The notes: generated by a model from the sequence alone, not told the origin. A DNA stretch of 64,000 nt from Beta vulgaris subsp. vulgaris (GCF_026745355.1 NC_079209.1:17233109-17297108); one strand, 5' to 3'; counted from the stretch's first letter, positions 34,101 to 45,210 are shown. A program made the numbers and translations.

Positions 34101-34543
34101 ACTATGGGCGAATACAAGAAATCTGGGAGCTGGACTACTGTACTTTAATATTTGCCTCTTGTGTTGCACGTGGGTTGACAATAATCGCCGTTGTGTAAGA
34201 AACGATGATCCTTGCGGTTTCACCCTTGTTGACCTTAGTCGTTTACGTGAAACTGAGGAGCCATTTGTAATTGCATCACAAGTAAGCAAGTATTTTTTGT
34301 AACTGATCCTGCTGATCATAAGTGGTCAATTGTTGTACCTGGTAAAAGGAGTATCCTCGGTATTGGTGATGTTGATAATGAGGAAGAATATGATGCATTT
34401 GAGGACCTCCCCCCTTTACCTATCCTGAAATTCGTGTGGAAGATGATGTAAATATGTCGGAGAATTATATGCGTGTAGATCACACGGAAGGGATACATGT
34501 ACTTGAGGATCCTAAGAAAAGGCGGAAGCTCAATGAATCATGA
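31188..34543 (+). pseudogene. TNP2-type CACTA transposase
   Basis: The ATG at 31188 gives MDRTWMYGSRESIEFVNGV, the transposase-associated N-terminal domain (CPCLDC zinc-like motif, HVFRRGFRPQYHVWIWHGE). A frameshift near 31668 leads to the 851-codon frame to 34198. This holds the TNP2 core (LGLEYERIHACPNDCVLYRNEYE, MLFCTMNDYPAYGNLSGY, KGKQPCPIC, HCLDVMHIEKNVCEAI) and a DUF4218 region (FFDIMVHLIVHLVREIKLCGPV, YPFERYMGTLK). A DUF4216-like tail (EIWELDY, WVDNN) continues past 34198 in other frames to TGA 34541-34543, with breaks near 34140, 34290 and 34408. The protein would cut and paste the CACTA ends. Three of the breaks lie in or beside homopolymers. Confidence 0.9.
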
Positions 34544-34572
34544 GACATAAACTCAGGTGTGTGTAATTTCTC

Positions 34573-35838
34573 CAATTTTTAGGCTTCAATTTCTTGTTGG
34601 TTGCATTTTGGGAACGAAAAGGCCATTTCCGGCCTATTTTGGCCTATTTTGGCCTTTTCGCTCCCAAAATGTACTTATGAAGTGATTTAACCTCAAATTC
34701 TTTTTGAACATGATTATATGATGTATAATGTAACTAGTATGTAGATTTTTAGGCTTAATTTCTTGTTGGTTGCATTTTGGGAACGAAAAGGCCATTTCCG
34801 GCCTATTTTGGCCTATTTTGGCCTTTTCGCTCCCAAAATGTACTTATGAAGTGATTTAACCTCAAATTCTTTTTGAACATGATTATATGATGTATAATGT
34901 AACTAGTATGTAGATTTTTAGGCTTTAATTTCTTGTTGGTTGCATTTTGGGAACGAAAAGGCCATTTCCGGCCTATTTTGGCCTATTTTGGCCTTTTCGC
35001 TCCAAAATGTACTTATGAAGTGATTTAACCTCAAATTCTTTTTGAACATGATTATATGATGTATAATGTAACTAGTATGTAGATTTTAAGGCTTTAATTT
35101 CTTGTTGGTTGCATTTCGGGAACGAAAAGGCCATTTCCGGCCTATTTTGGCCTATTTTGGCCTTTTCGCTCCCAAAATGTACTTATGAAGTGATTTAACC
35201 TCAAATTCTTTTTGAACATGATTATATGATGTATAATGTAACTAGTATGTAGATTTTTAGGCTTTAATTTCTTGTTGGTTGCATTTTGGGAACGAAAAGG
35301 CCATTTCCGGCCTATTTGGCCTATTTTGGCCTTTTCGCTCCCAAAATGTACTTATGAAGTGATTTAACCTCAAATTCTTTTTGAACATGATTATATGATG
35401 TATAATGTAACTAGTATGTAGATTTTTAGGCTTTAATTTCTTGTTGGTTGCATTTTGGGAACGAAAAGGCCATTTCCGGCCTATTTGGCCTATTTTGGCC
35501 TTTTCGCTCCCAAAATGTACTTATGAAGTGATTTAACCTCAAATTCTTTTTGAACATGATATATGATGTATAATGTAACTAGTATGTAGATTTTTAGGCT
35601 TTAATTTCTTGTTGGTTGCATTTTGGGAACGAAAAGGCCATTTCCGGCCTATTTTGGCCTATTTTGGCCTTTTCGCTCCCAAAATGTACTTATGAAGTGA
35701 TTTAACCTCAAATTCTTTTTGAACATGATTATATGATGTATAATGTAACTAGTATGTAGATTTTTAGGCTTTAATTTCTTGTTGGTTGCATTTCGGGAAC
35801 GAAAAGGCCAATTCCGGCCTATTTTGGCCTTTTCGCTC
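34573..35838. repeat. ~170-bp tandem repeat array, 8 copies, each with a hairpin
   Basis: Eight near-identical units (starts near 34576, 34746, 34916, 35086, 35257, 35427, 35597, 35768; the last is truncated) follow directly after the transposase stop. Each contains CATTTTGGGAACGAAAAGGCC and its near-perfect inverse GGCCTTTTCGCTCCCAAAATG around GGCCTATTTT repeats. The same unit forms a second array at 39855-40670. Confidence 0.95.
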
Positions 35839-36596
35839 ACCGTGCACACCCCTCCCCCCGCCACCCCCCTCCCCCTTGCTGCCAACCCCCCCCCCCCCCC
35901 CGGCCACCCCTCCCCCTTGCTGCCAACCCCCTCCCCCCCACCCCACTCCTCCTTGCTCCCCACCTCCCCCCTTGCTGCCAACCCCTTCCCCCCATTCCCC
36001 CTGCTGCCTGCATACCCCCCTTCCCCCCCCCCCCTGCAGACCCCCCTGCCCCCCTTCCCCCCTGCAGACCCCCCTCCCCCCCCCTGCCCCCCTTCCCCCT
36101 GCAGACCCCCCTCCCCCCTGCTGCCTGCAGACCCCCCTGCCCCCTCCCCCCTGCTGCCTGCATACCCCCTCCCCCCCCCTGCAGACCCCCTGTAACCCCC
36201 CTCCCCCCCCTGCAGACCCCCCTGTAGACCCCCCTCCCCCCCTGCAGACTCCCCTCCCCCCCTGCCCTCCTTCCCCCCTGCAGACCCCCTCCCCCCTGCC
36301 CCCCCTTCCCCCCCCTACAGACCCCCCTCCCCCACTGTAGACCCCCTTCCCCCCCTGCCCCCTGCCCCCTTCCCCCCTGCAGACCCCCTCCCCCTGCCCC
36401 CCTTCCCCCCCTGCAGACCCCCTGCCCCCCCCTTCCCCCCTGCAGACCCCCCCTCCCCCCACTGCAGACCCCCCTCCCCCCCCCCCTTCCCCTGCTGCCC
36501 CCCTTTCCCCCCTGCCCCCTTCCCCCCCACTGCCCCCTTCCCCCCTGCAGACCCCCCTTCCCCCCCCCCCCCCCCACCCCCACTCCCACCTTACCC
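35839..36596. repeat. C-rich/G-rich strand-asymmetric low-complexity block
   Basis: About 760 bp are almost pure C on the plus strand, broken by CTGCAGA, TGCTGCC and T. Runs of 5-16 C recur every ~10-20 bp, with a loose CCCCCCTGCAGACCCCC unit. The complementary strand could form many G-quadruplexes. The Pro-rich (plus) and Gly-rich (minus) ORFs here are artefacts of composition. Confidence 0.9.
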
Positions 36597-36670
36597 CACC
36601 ATACTAGTTACATTTTTAATTTGCCAATTTTTTTTTACTTAATTCGTATGTTTTTTACCATTTCAGGGAC

Positions 36671-39600
36671 ATGGAGGATGTGCATACGGATACGAGTGCG
36701 GAACACACTACCGAGGATGAGTGTTTCGATCACAAAAAGGAACAACGGCAAATGGTTATGGCTCGACGTGAAGAAAAAGGTATACAAGCGTCAATTGCAA
36801 GTAAGAACTTGCAGACGAAGAAGAGGAAAGGAAGGGGACCTACAAAGTCACTAGGGAAACCCACCTTAATGACTTTGGAGTACGATCAATTGGGGCAACC
36901 TTGTGGAAAATGGCGTCAAAAGTATGCCATGCAAATTGGGATTTGCATGCATAAGCTCTCCATTCTCCACTCATGGAAAGAGGTCCCCGAGTCTTTGAAG
37001 AAGATGATTTGGGAAGATACTATGGTAAGATTCGCGTATAATTATTTAGAATTTTAACACTTTGGTTAAATATACTATGTAATATTGACTAATTTGTGAA
37101 ATGCGTTCTTTGTAGAATCAATTCCATATTCCAAACGATGAAGCGAAGAAGAATTTGTTTCTATCCGCAGTTGCCCAAAGGTTCCGAGACTTCAAGGCCA
37201 AGCTAGTGTCGGGGTGGATCACGAAGCGGAGAAAAGTCGGGGGAACAAAGAAGAAGAAAATCTACGACGGGGAAGCAACACCTTCTTCTGAGGCTTCACA
37301 TGACACATCATTCGAGGAACCCTCCAAGCTTCCATATCAGATATGGAGGCATATCACAGCTGAGCAGTGGCATGCATTTGTTGCACAAAAAACAACTACC
37401 CCAGAAGTTGTTGTAAGAATCTTTTACTAGCTAAGATTTAATACTTCAGATCCAATATTATATAACACCATATCTAACCTTTGTTTATATTTGTGTGTTT
37501 CAGGCAATTCGTGAGAAAAATAGCGCGAATGCAAAATCTAGGAAGCACTATCACCATCTGGGTGCTCAGTCGTATGGTCAGGCGAGAGAATCGTGGATGT
37601 ATGACCATTACCCCACGATTGCGTCGACCACGACGCAATCAGGCACTAGCTCTACGACGACAGCTGCACAGCGGCAACCAGATAGAGTGCTCGATTGGTG
37701 GTGTTCCATGCATGGGGTTGATGCAAAGGGACAGAGAGTCATACCTGATCCCGGAACAAAACAGATAGCTAATGCCATTGTAAGTACATATTATAAGTTA
37801 TTGATAAGGTTTACATAATAATATAACTTCTGCGCTCACGAGTATTTCTCTCTTATCATTTATGCAGATTGGCTTGAAGGAAAAGGAGGCAGCTAGTGAG
37901 TTCACTCCTAGAGGACAAGTTGATGCCTTACACGAGACTCTAGGACGGGACCAGTATGGACGTGTGAGGGGTGTAGGAGGTGTCCGCCTCGGGGTGAGAA
38001 ATGTGTATGGTGATCAATACACCTCTACGTCCAGATCCACTACCTCCAGTGTCAATTCATCACCTTCCATAGATGTGGAGGCTATGAAAGCCGAACTTCG
38101 GGAGGAGCTCAGAGCGGAGATGACTCAGAATTTCAACGCCATTTTGGCGCAGATGGGCTTACCGACTTTTGGTGCTTTCACGCAGGGCAATGTTCCTATG
38201 CAGCCTGTTCCTCACGCAGCCTGTTCCTACGCAGCCTCGTCCACAACCGGAGTTAACGGTAATTGTTTAATATCACAACTATTGTTCTTAAATATGTTGT
38301 TTCATAGACTAACCTTGAATAGAGTTTTTTTTTAAAGGAAGAGACACCATGTGAGCTATGTAATCAAGGAGATGGTCATGGTAGATTCATTATCGTGGCT
38401 TATGGATCTGTACAGCCCCCTAGGGACCGGCCACTATTGCACAACCAGCCAGTAGCTGATATTCACTATGTGGTCAGCGTTGAAGACATTGTGACCGGTT
38501 TCGAAGCATTTCCTTTCCGCTGCCGAATGCAGGAGTTGGTCTACAGTTATTGTCTGATTCCATTGGCAGTTATATTCTATGGCCGCGTGCATTGGTGCGG
38601 TTAGCATATCAGGTACAATCTCTAACATAAGTTATATACATAGTTTTCTTTTATAGTTCCTATATATGATTGTCAGTAATATCTTTTAATTTAACTAATT
38701 ACTAGGGTTCGGGGAAGGCCGACAGGAAGGGAAAGAAGGTAGCTTCACCTCAGGGAGGCCGACGTGCCCAAGTGGGAACGAATTCTTCGGCAAAGTATCC
38801 ACTCATTACGGATATGGAGGTGGTGCAACGCCTTACTAAAACCGTGCTTCTGGCTACATGAGTGCATTAGCGATGCAGCCGATGAAGCAATGATTGAGAT
38901 TAAGTTGTCGCACCACCAATTCCACTACATTGATGAGGAAACATCGACCTTCATTTCTAAGGATGATATTAAAGAATTCTTACTTGGGGAAGAGTTGAAT
39001 GTTTCCATGATACAAACATTCATGAGGTAATACTTTATTAATTAAGTAGTATTCAATCCAACTAATAATAACTTCCATAATAAGTAAGTTTTATTTTTAT
39101 CTATATGAATTCTCTCCAGGCTATTATACAATGATGTGAGGCGATCTAGTCAGCCAATCTTTGGTTGGTTATGTCCAAGCTTTGTACGAGATGACAGTTG
39201 CGTACAAAACGAAAAAGAGGTGAAAGTATATCTCAAGGATTCTTTGAACGCATGTTCTCGTCTTGGATATAAGATCGTTCTTCTTCCTTACATTGAATCG
39301 TATGCTTCTTAAACTGACTTTTTAATTAATTAAATTGACCTATTAGTTGTTCTACGATAACAATAACATTATTTTTATTGTTGTAGGCACCATTGGACAC
39401 TCATTGCAATATGTGTGTCAAGTAACAAGTCTACCACTTTGATTCTTTGCGTAAAGGAACAATACGGTCCTTACTAGTCAAATCATTGTTAAATAGGTAG
39501 CCTAATTGAAACTATATATGCACACTTAGCTTATTAAATATTAAATGTACATCTAATCTTATAATAATGTGTATTGATGTAGTGTGATGAAGAAGATTAC

Positions 39601-40879
39601 TTCATCTGGACTTCGACAAGGAAAAGCTCCTGTTTGGTATTTAGTCGAGGTAAATGTAATATTTTTTGCATCCTTTTATACAAACACATAATACACATAT
39701 AACATGTCATTTATTGCATCTTTGGTGAATTTTAGTGTCCGGTACAAGAAGGTGGACTTGCGTGTGGGTATTACGTCATGAGGTTCATGCTCGATATCGT
39801 CAACTATTGCAAAGATGTTGTTGATCTTCGAAAGGTATGTAACTTTTAGGTTTCCAATTGTTGTTTGTTGTATTTCCGGCCTATTTTAGCCTTTTCGCTC
39901 CCAAAATGTAGTTATGATGTGATTTAACCTCAAATTCTCTTTGAACATGATTATATGAGGCATATTATAACTAGTATGTAGATTCTTAGGCTTTAATTTG
40001 TTGTTGGTTGCATTTTGGGAACGAAAAGGCCAATTCCAGCCTATTTTGGGCTATTTTGGCCTTTTCGCTCCCAAAATGTAGTTATGAAGTGATTTAACCT
40101 CAAATTCTCTTTGAACATGATTATATGAGGCATATTATAACTAGTATGTAGATTCTTAGGCTTTAATTTCTTGTTGGTTGCATTTTGGGAACGAAAAGGC
40201 CATTTCCGGCCTATTTTGGGCTATTTTGGCCTTTTCGCTCCCAAAATGTACTTATGAAGTGATTTAACCTCAAATTCTCTTTGAACATGATTATATGAGG
40301 CATATTATAACTAGTATGTAGATTCTTAGGCTTTAATTTCTTGTTGGTTGCATTTCGGGAACGAAAAGGCCATTTCCGGCCTATTTTGGCCTATTTTGGC
40401 ATTTTCGCTCCCAAAATGTATTTATGAAGTGATTTAACCCCAAATTCTCTTTGAACATGATTATATGAGATATATTATAACTAGTGTGTAGACTTTTAGG
40501 CTTTAATTTCTTGTTGGTTGCATTTCGGGAACGAAAAAGGCCATTTCCGGCCTATTTTGGCCTTTTCGCTCCCAAAATGTAGTTATGAAGTGATTTAACC
40601 TCAAATTCTCTTTGAACATGATTATATGAGATATATTATAACTAGTGTGTAGACTTTTAGGCTTGCATTTGATTTTGATTCCATTTCGGGAAGATATATG
40701 TCATTTTTAGAAGTACTAACTACGGTAAAATGATTGACTTTTTGTATATGTTTATTCCTTGGTTGTTTTGCAAGGTTTATGCTAGTTCCATACCACGTTT
40801 GAGGAACTTCACCAAAGAAGAAATTGACGAAGTTCGGGATAAGTTGGCGTCCCACATTACCGATGATTGCATAGGATGA
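36671..40879 (+). pseudogene. CACTA second protein: Ptta/En-Spm domain plus Ulp1-like C48 protease
   Basis: A spliced gene. Exons by GT-AG: 36671-37024, 37116-37412, 37504-37779, 37868-38258, 38338-38612, 38706-39026, 39120-39299, 39387-39496, 39583-39649, 39736-39834 and 40775-40879 (TGA). Exon 1 starts MEDVHTDTSAEHTTED. Exons 2-3 carry the plant transposase (Ptta/En/Spm) type region with AKSRKHYHHLGAQSYGQARESW. Exon 4 has a coiled-coil-like AMKAELREELRAEM. Exons 6-10 form a SUMO-protease-like fold with His in ESHHWTL (exon 8), Asp in DSLRKG (exon 8, shifted frame) and Cys in GLACGYYVMRF (exon 10). One-base breaks occur near 38210, 38550, 38830 and 39440. It probably combines TNPA-like DNA binding with a protease; the latter's substrate is unknown. 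Confidence 0.82.
39855..40670. repeat. Second array of the ~170-bp hairpin repeat, in the last intron
   Basis: About five units of the same sequence as 34573-35838 lie inside the intron between the protease Cys exon and the final exon. They differ consistently from the first array (CTCTTTGAAC, GAGGCATATTATAAC), so each array has homogenised separately. Confidence 0.93.
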
Positions 40880-41111
40880 GATTTTCGGTCCAACAATGTA
40901 CTAGCTAGTTTCTATCACCTATGTACACTTTTTACATTATTTTAATATATTTGAAGTTAATTATTACCTTTCTCCACTTGTCATATATTATCGTATTGCA
41001 ATTTGCATTTTTTTCTTGTCCAAGAGAGGTTATGGGTGGGGGTGGGGCTGGTGTGTGGGTGCAGGCTGTGCTGCTGGTATGTGCAAGCAAAATAAAAAAA
41101 AATAAAAAATA
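40880..41111 (+). other. CACTA 3' untranslated region
   Basis: AT-rich sequence with one GT-rich patch (41030-41085) and an A-rich stretch containing AAATAAAAA. No gene is visible. It ends where the right palindrome array begins. Confidence 0.5.
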
Positions 41112-41479
41112 AAGTGAAGGGCTGCGCTAGTTTATACTAGCGCAGCCCTTCTTACTTGAAGGGCTGCGCTAGTTTAAACTAGCGCAGCCCTTCCCAGCTA
41201 GAAGGGCTGCGCTAGTCCTTCACTAGCGCAGCCCTTCTTCTTAGAAGGGCTGCCCTTCTAAACTAAGAAGGGATGCGCTTATGAAGGAGGCGCAGCCCTT
41301 CTAGTTAGAAGGGCTGCGCTTTTTTCAAAAAGGCGCAGCCCTTCTATCTAGGAAGGGCTGCGCTTTTCTAGCGCAGCCCTACTTGAATAATGAAGGGCTG
41401 CGATGGAAAGGGCTGCCCTCTAAAAGCGCAGCCCTACATGCCATTTTCAGCGCAGCCCTACTGCTTTTGTCCACTAGTG
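41112..41479. repeat. Right subterminal AGGGCTGCGC palindrome array
   Basis: Inverted AGGGCTGCGC pairs with spacers that are themselves palindromic (TAGTTTATACTA, TAGTTTAAACTA), then looser units up to the terminal repeat. It mirrors the left array but uses different spacer sequences. Confidence 0.9.
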
Positions 41480-41956
41480 TTTATTGTAGAGCTTACCCGG
41501 CCAACAGTAGAAAACGTCCAGGACCCAGCGGAGGGAAAGAAACATTGGACCCTAATTGTGGACGGCTCATCCACTACTAATGGATGTGGAGCCGGGATAA
41601 TTTTCCAGTCACCAGAAGGGGATAAGTTTGAGTATGCCATGAAGTTCCAATTCCAGGCTTCAAACAACGAAGCAGAGTATGAAGCTCTCGTAGCCAGCAT
41701 CAGGATGTGCAAAACGGCTGGAGCACTGGAAATTGAAGCTAAAACTGATTTTCTGCTGGTAGGCAGCCAAGTAAATGGGGACTTCGAATGTAAAGATGCG
41801 TCCATGAGTAAGTATATGAACTTGATAAAAGAGGAGATCAAGTCTTTGAAACGATTCGTCCTAGATCAAGTGCCTAGATCTGAAAACCATCAGGCTGATG
41901 CCCTCTCTAAGCTAGCCAGTTCGGCTGAAGGGGATGTGCCTAGAACATTCTTCTAG
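41480..41956 (+). pseudogene. Second (archaeal-type) RNase H of Tat-type element
   Basis: Reading resumes in frame with the upstream RT-RNase H once the CACTA and TTT duplication are ignored. It has HWTLIVDGSSTTNGCGAGIIF with the first acidic residue, NNEAEYEALVASI with the Glu, and NHQADALSKLAS with the distal Asp. An extra RNase H of this form defines the Tat lineage. It ends at a TAG (41954-41956) that interrupts an otherwise continuous frame into the integrase. Confidence 0.9.
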
Positions 41957-43255
41957 GAGGTCAAGGCGGCCAAGAGCATTGATGCTGAGGAAGTTCTGTT
42001 TCTCAGCCGGGAAGATAAGTGGATGAGTCCCATTATTGAGTACAAGAAGACAGGCCGGTTGCCTCTTGATTCTTTAGAAACTAAGTACGTGAAGGCTAGG
42101 GACAAGTGGTTCGAGTTGTGGAATGAAACTCTGTACAAAAAATCCTTCAACCGGCCTCTTCTTAAGTGCATCAGCAGGAAAGATGGATTGGACGTTTTGA
42201 AAGAGCTACATGAAGGAGCCTGTGCTTCCCACATTGGAGGGAGGGCGTTAGGAGAAAAGGCTCTGAGGACTGGCTATCTTTGGCCGACCTTGAAGGAGGA
42301 CGCCTTGCTATACGCAAAGAAATGTGATAGTTGCCAAAAGCATGGCAACATCTATCTGAAGCCGTCCAATTACTTAACTCCAATCCTCTTTCCTCTTCCC
42401 TTTGCTAAATGGGGAATGGACATTCTTGGCCCCTTTCCTATTGTTGCCGGCCAGAAAAAGTTCGTAATAGTAGCCGTCGACTACTTTACAAAATGGGTTG
42501 AAGCTGAAGCATTGAGAGGCATTACCACCAACGACGTCAAAGGGTTCATCTGGAAGAACCTCATCACAAGGTTTGGTATGCCCCAGTCCATTGTCTTGAC
42601 AATGGACCACAATTTGAAACACCCAAGCTTCGTCAATGGCTGGGCGATCAAGGAATCAAGGCTCACTTTGCTGCAGTGGCTCATCCACAAGCTAATGGGC
42701 AGGTCGAAGCTTTTAATAAGATCTTGTCGGCCGGAATAAAAAAAGAAGTTAGATAATGCTAAGGGATTATGGGTTGAAGAATTGCAGTTGGTCTTATGGT
42801 CAATAAGGACAACGACCAAGAACTCTACTGGAGAAACCCCATTCATGCTCGTATATGGCTTTGAGGCCGTCCTTCCTATAGAGATTGAGGAACCAACCCT
42901 GAGGGTGATGATGTACTCAGAAGACGCTAACTGGGCAGCTCTCCGGACGGCTTTGGATTTAGTCCCTGAAGTCAGGAGCAATGCACTGTCGAGAATGCAA
43001 CTCTACAATTTAAGGATGGCAAGGGAGTTTAACAAAAGAGTTGCAAGGCGTCCGTTGAAACTTGGAGACCTCGTCTTGAGGAAGATGGAAGCGGTTGGCC
43101 GAGCTAAGGAGCTAGGAAAGCTCACCCCTAATTGGGAAGGACCCTACAAAATAATCGAAGTAATTCAAAATGGCACCTTTCGTCTGGAAGGCATGGACTG
43201 GCGTTCTATTCCTAGGACGTGGAATTCTGATACTTTGAAAAAATACTTTGTTTAG
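41957..43255 (+). pseudogene. Integrase of Tat-type element
   Basis: The frame carries the HHCC zinc domain (ACASHIGGRALGEKALRTGYLWPT, CDSCQKHG) and the catalytic WGMDILGPF. The second-Asp region is altered (SIVLTMDHN). A frame change near 42630-42740 destroys the stretch with the catalytic Glu, and the C-terminal part continues at 42782-43255 (GETPFMLVYGFEAVLPIE, WEGPYKIIEVIQNGTFRLEG). No chromodomain is present, as expected for Tat. This integrase is not functional as written. Confidence 0.88.
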
Positions 43256-43705
43256 GGTATCTTGAGAAAGTGTAACCTTTTCTTAATGCATTACAATGAA
43301 AAAAGTAGAAATGTATACATGTACCTTGACTATCCGTCAAGCAAAATTCATATAATACAGTTCTACTTCCCTATGACTCTCTGTTTGATTTATTTGCTTA
43401 AGTTATATACTATCGTCCAAAGCTAACTAATAAAACAGAGCAGCAAGTAAACACACCTTCTATTAGGGAGTCCTGGACGACCTACTTCACCAAGAGGGAG
43501 TCCTTCCAAGAGCTAATTCAGGACGTTTTGCCCCATATGAAGAGAGCTCGTCCAGAAGCAACTCAGGACGTTTTGAAAATTTAAAGGATGAGCTCGTAAA
43601 AAAAAATTAATAATAAAAAAAAAATAAAAAAAAGGGAAAGGGTAATTTCACTAAGTATACCAGTGTATCCATCCTTTTCTCAGCGCCGGATTTGCTGTAC
43701 TCCAT
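43256..43705 (+). other. Spacer between integrase and antisense ORF
   Basis: No coding signal on either strand. It contains repeated CAGGACG/CGTCCAG words (43470-43550) and an A-rich tract at 43590-43640. Confidence 0.5.
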
Positions 43706-44792
43706 CTAGAGGGACTCCGTAAATTTGGCCGAGCTCATGTTTCCAACAAATGATTTTCTTAGCTTAGCTTTGGCCGAATCTGTAAAAAGGTGAGTTAGAC
43801 GAAGGATAAATCAGACAGATGCTTCACTTAGAGAAATAAGCATATTATACCTATATCCTCGGCCTGCCGCAAGCCGGCAGCAACCAGGAAGTTAACATGG
43901 TAGAACATCTCCTTAAAGGGAATCCAATTGGACGGACCCTTAAAGGACGAATCGTCGACGGAATACTCCGAAACCCTGAAGTATTCCATCATCTCTTCAG
44001 CCGAAGTACTCTCTAGCTCTAAATATGAAGCTGATCGTCCGGTATTGGTTGTGCATCGGCTGAAATAACGAAGTCGTCTGGCAACCGCTTCATTAGGAGC
44101 TTGGATGAATAAGAATTCGCCCTTCCAGGAGTGCATCTTGGACGTCTTGTCCCAAGACGTCAGGAAACCCTGGCGGTTGCACACGCTAAACCAGGTCCCT
44201 TCTACCGTTCTGGGAACCTTTGAAACGTAATGAATCTGGGTCAAGGCGGCCAAAGAAGGGTCAACTCCCTTTAGCTCGCAGACGGCCAAAAAAGTCAAGA
44301 TATTTTGCCAGGAATTTGGGGTAAGTTGATTATGGCCTATGTTGTAGTAGTGAAGGATTCGGCTAATAAATGGGTGCAAAGGAAAACGGAGGCCGGCATC
44401 TAAAGCTAGCCGATAAACAGCAAAATGGCCTCGAGGGGCACTAAGTATAGTATCCTCCCGGCCAGGAAAAACAAAATTATAACCTGGCATGGGCATAGTC
44501 GCTGAGAAACGACTAAGATCAGAACCTACTCGTCCTAGCCAGACATTGTCGGCCAGGATGTATCTAGCCAAGCACTAAGTATACGAGCTGTTTGCTTGAC
44601 GCGCGCCAGATTACCCTGCACAGATAAAGACTGGGTCGTCTGACTTTGCCGTCCATGACTAAAGAAAAAGAATGCATGTCCGGCCGAGATAGGTCCAACT
44701 CTAGAAGATGCCGAAGAAGATAGGCCCTCTGTTCTAGGGTCAGTATCAACCCTTGAGCGGCCGGGATTGTTCGAGGAAGAGGACGAATCCAT
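43706..44792 (-). pseudogene. Spliced antisense ORF of Tat-type element (plant gypsy-type transposon domain)
   Basis: This ORF is on the strand opposite gag-pol. ATG at 44792 gives MDSSSSSNNPGRSRVDTDP. One frame change near 44575 leads to 44571-43851 (ARYILADNVWLGRVG, LDAGLRFPLHPFISRILHYYNIGHNQLTPNSWQNILTFL), a pattern I recognise from the 'putative gypsy type transposon' family. The exon ends at a GTATAATATG donor, and a 71-base intron ends TTTTTACAG. Exon 2 (43779-43706) reads on in phase to TAG. Antisense ORFs in this position are documented for Tat/Retand-type elements, with unknown function. Confidence 0.75.
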
Positions 44793-45197
44793 TTTCTTAA
44801 AATATGTGTGAAAGTACAAAGAAAATGAATGAAAAAATACCTGTAAAGAAAGTTCGGACGAATGTCGGGGATGAATTGAAAACCTCGGACGAACAGAGTA
44901 GCAGAATGCAAGAGCTCGGACGGGAGTCACTTCTCTCTAAAAAGCTCAGTAAAAATTGCAGAGTCTCTCTCTCTAGAAATTTTCTTAGCGATGTTAAAAT
45001 GATTTCAGAAACGACAAAGTCACGTATTTATAGAGGGGTGAAAGTCCCCTCATCCGGTAAAAGTAACCGTTGCCATTGAAAGTTGACCTGTGGAGACCGG
45101 CAAAATGGCGCCTCTTTTTGAAAAAGAGAAGGGCAGTTTCAGGTCGGTTAAAAGAGGAAGATCAACCGTCTTGGCGCCTAAAAAAGTAACTTCCTCT
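44793..45197. other. 3' region of Tat element upstream of PPT
   Basis: No gene on the plus strand. On minus this would be promoter and 5'UTR of the antisense ORF; TATAAATACGTGAC (minus, near 45020-45035) is a good TATA-box candidate about 240 bases upstream of its ATG. Confidence 0.5.
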
Positions 45198-45210
45198 TTT
45201 AAGGGGCAAA
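45198..45210 (+). other. Polypurine tract of Tat-type element
   Basis: TTTAAGGGGCAAA lies immediately before the 3' LTR at 45211. Confidence 0.85.

Larger units (their letters stand above)
29759..41479 (+). mobile_element. Autonomous-type CACTA (En/Spm) transposon, TSD TTT
   Basis: The ends are CACTAGGGGAAAAAATCAG and the inverse of CACTAGTGGACAAAAGCAG, with TTT at 29756-29758 and 41480-41482. It is 11,721 bp and carries a TNP2 transposase, a second multi-exon gene (Ptta/En-Spm plus Ulp1 protease), palindromic subterminal arrays, a hairpin satellite in two places and a C/G-skewed block. It split the Tat element exactly after the ADF codons of the RNase H region. Several frameshifts in both genes leave its current activity doubtful. 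Confidence 0.95.

Noticed and set aside
34573..35838. CRISPR-like regular repeat
   Set aside because: Units are contiguous ~170-bp tandem copies without unique spacers, in plant DNA.
35779..36589. Pro-rich (plus) and Gly-rich (minus) proteins up to 250 residues
   Set aside because: Composition artefact of the poly-C block, with no stop codons possible in such sequence.
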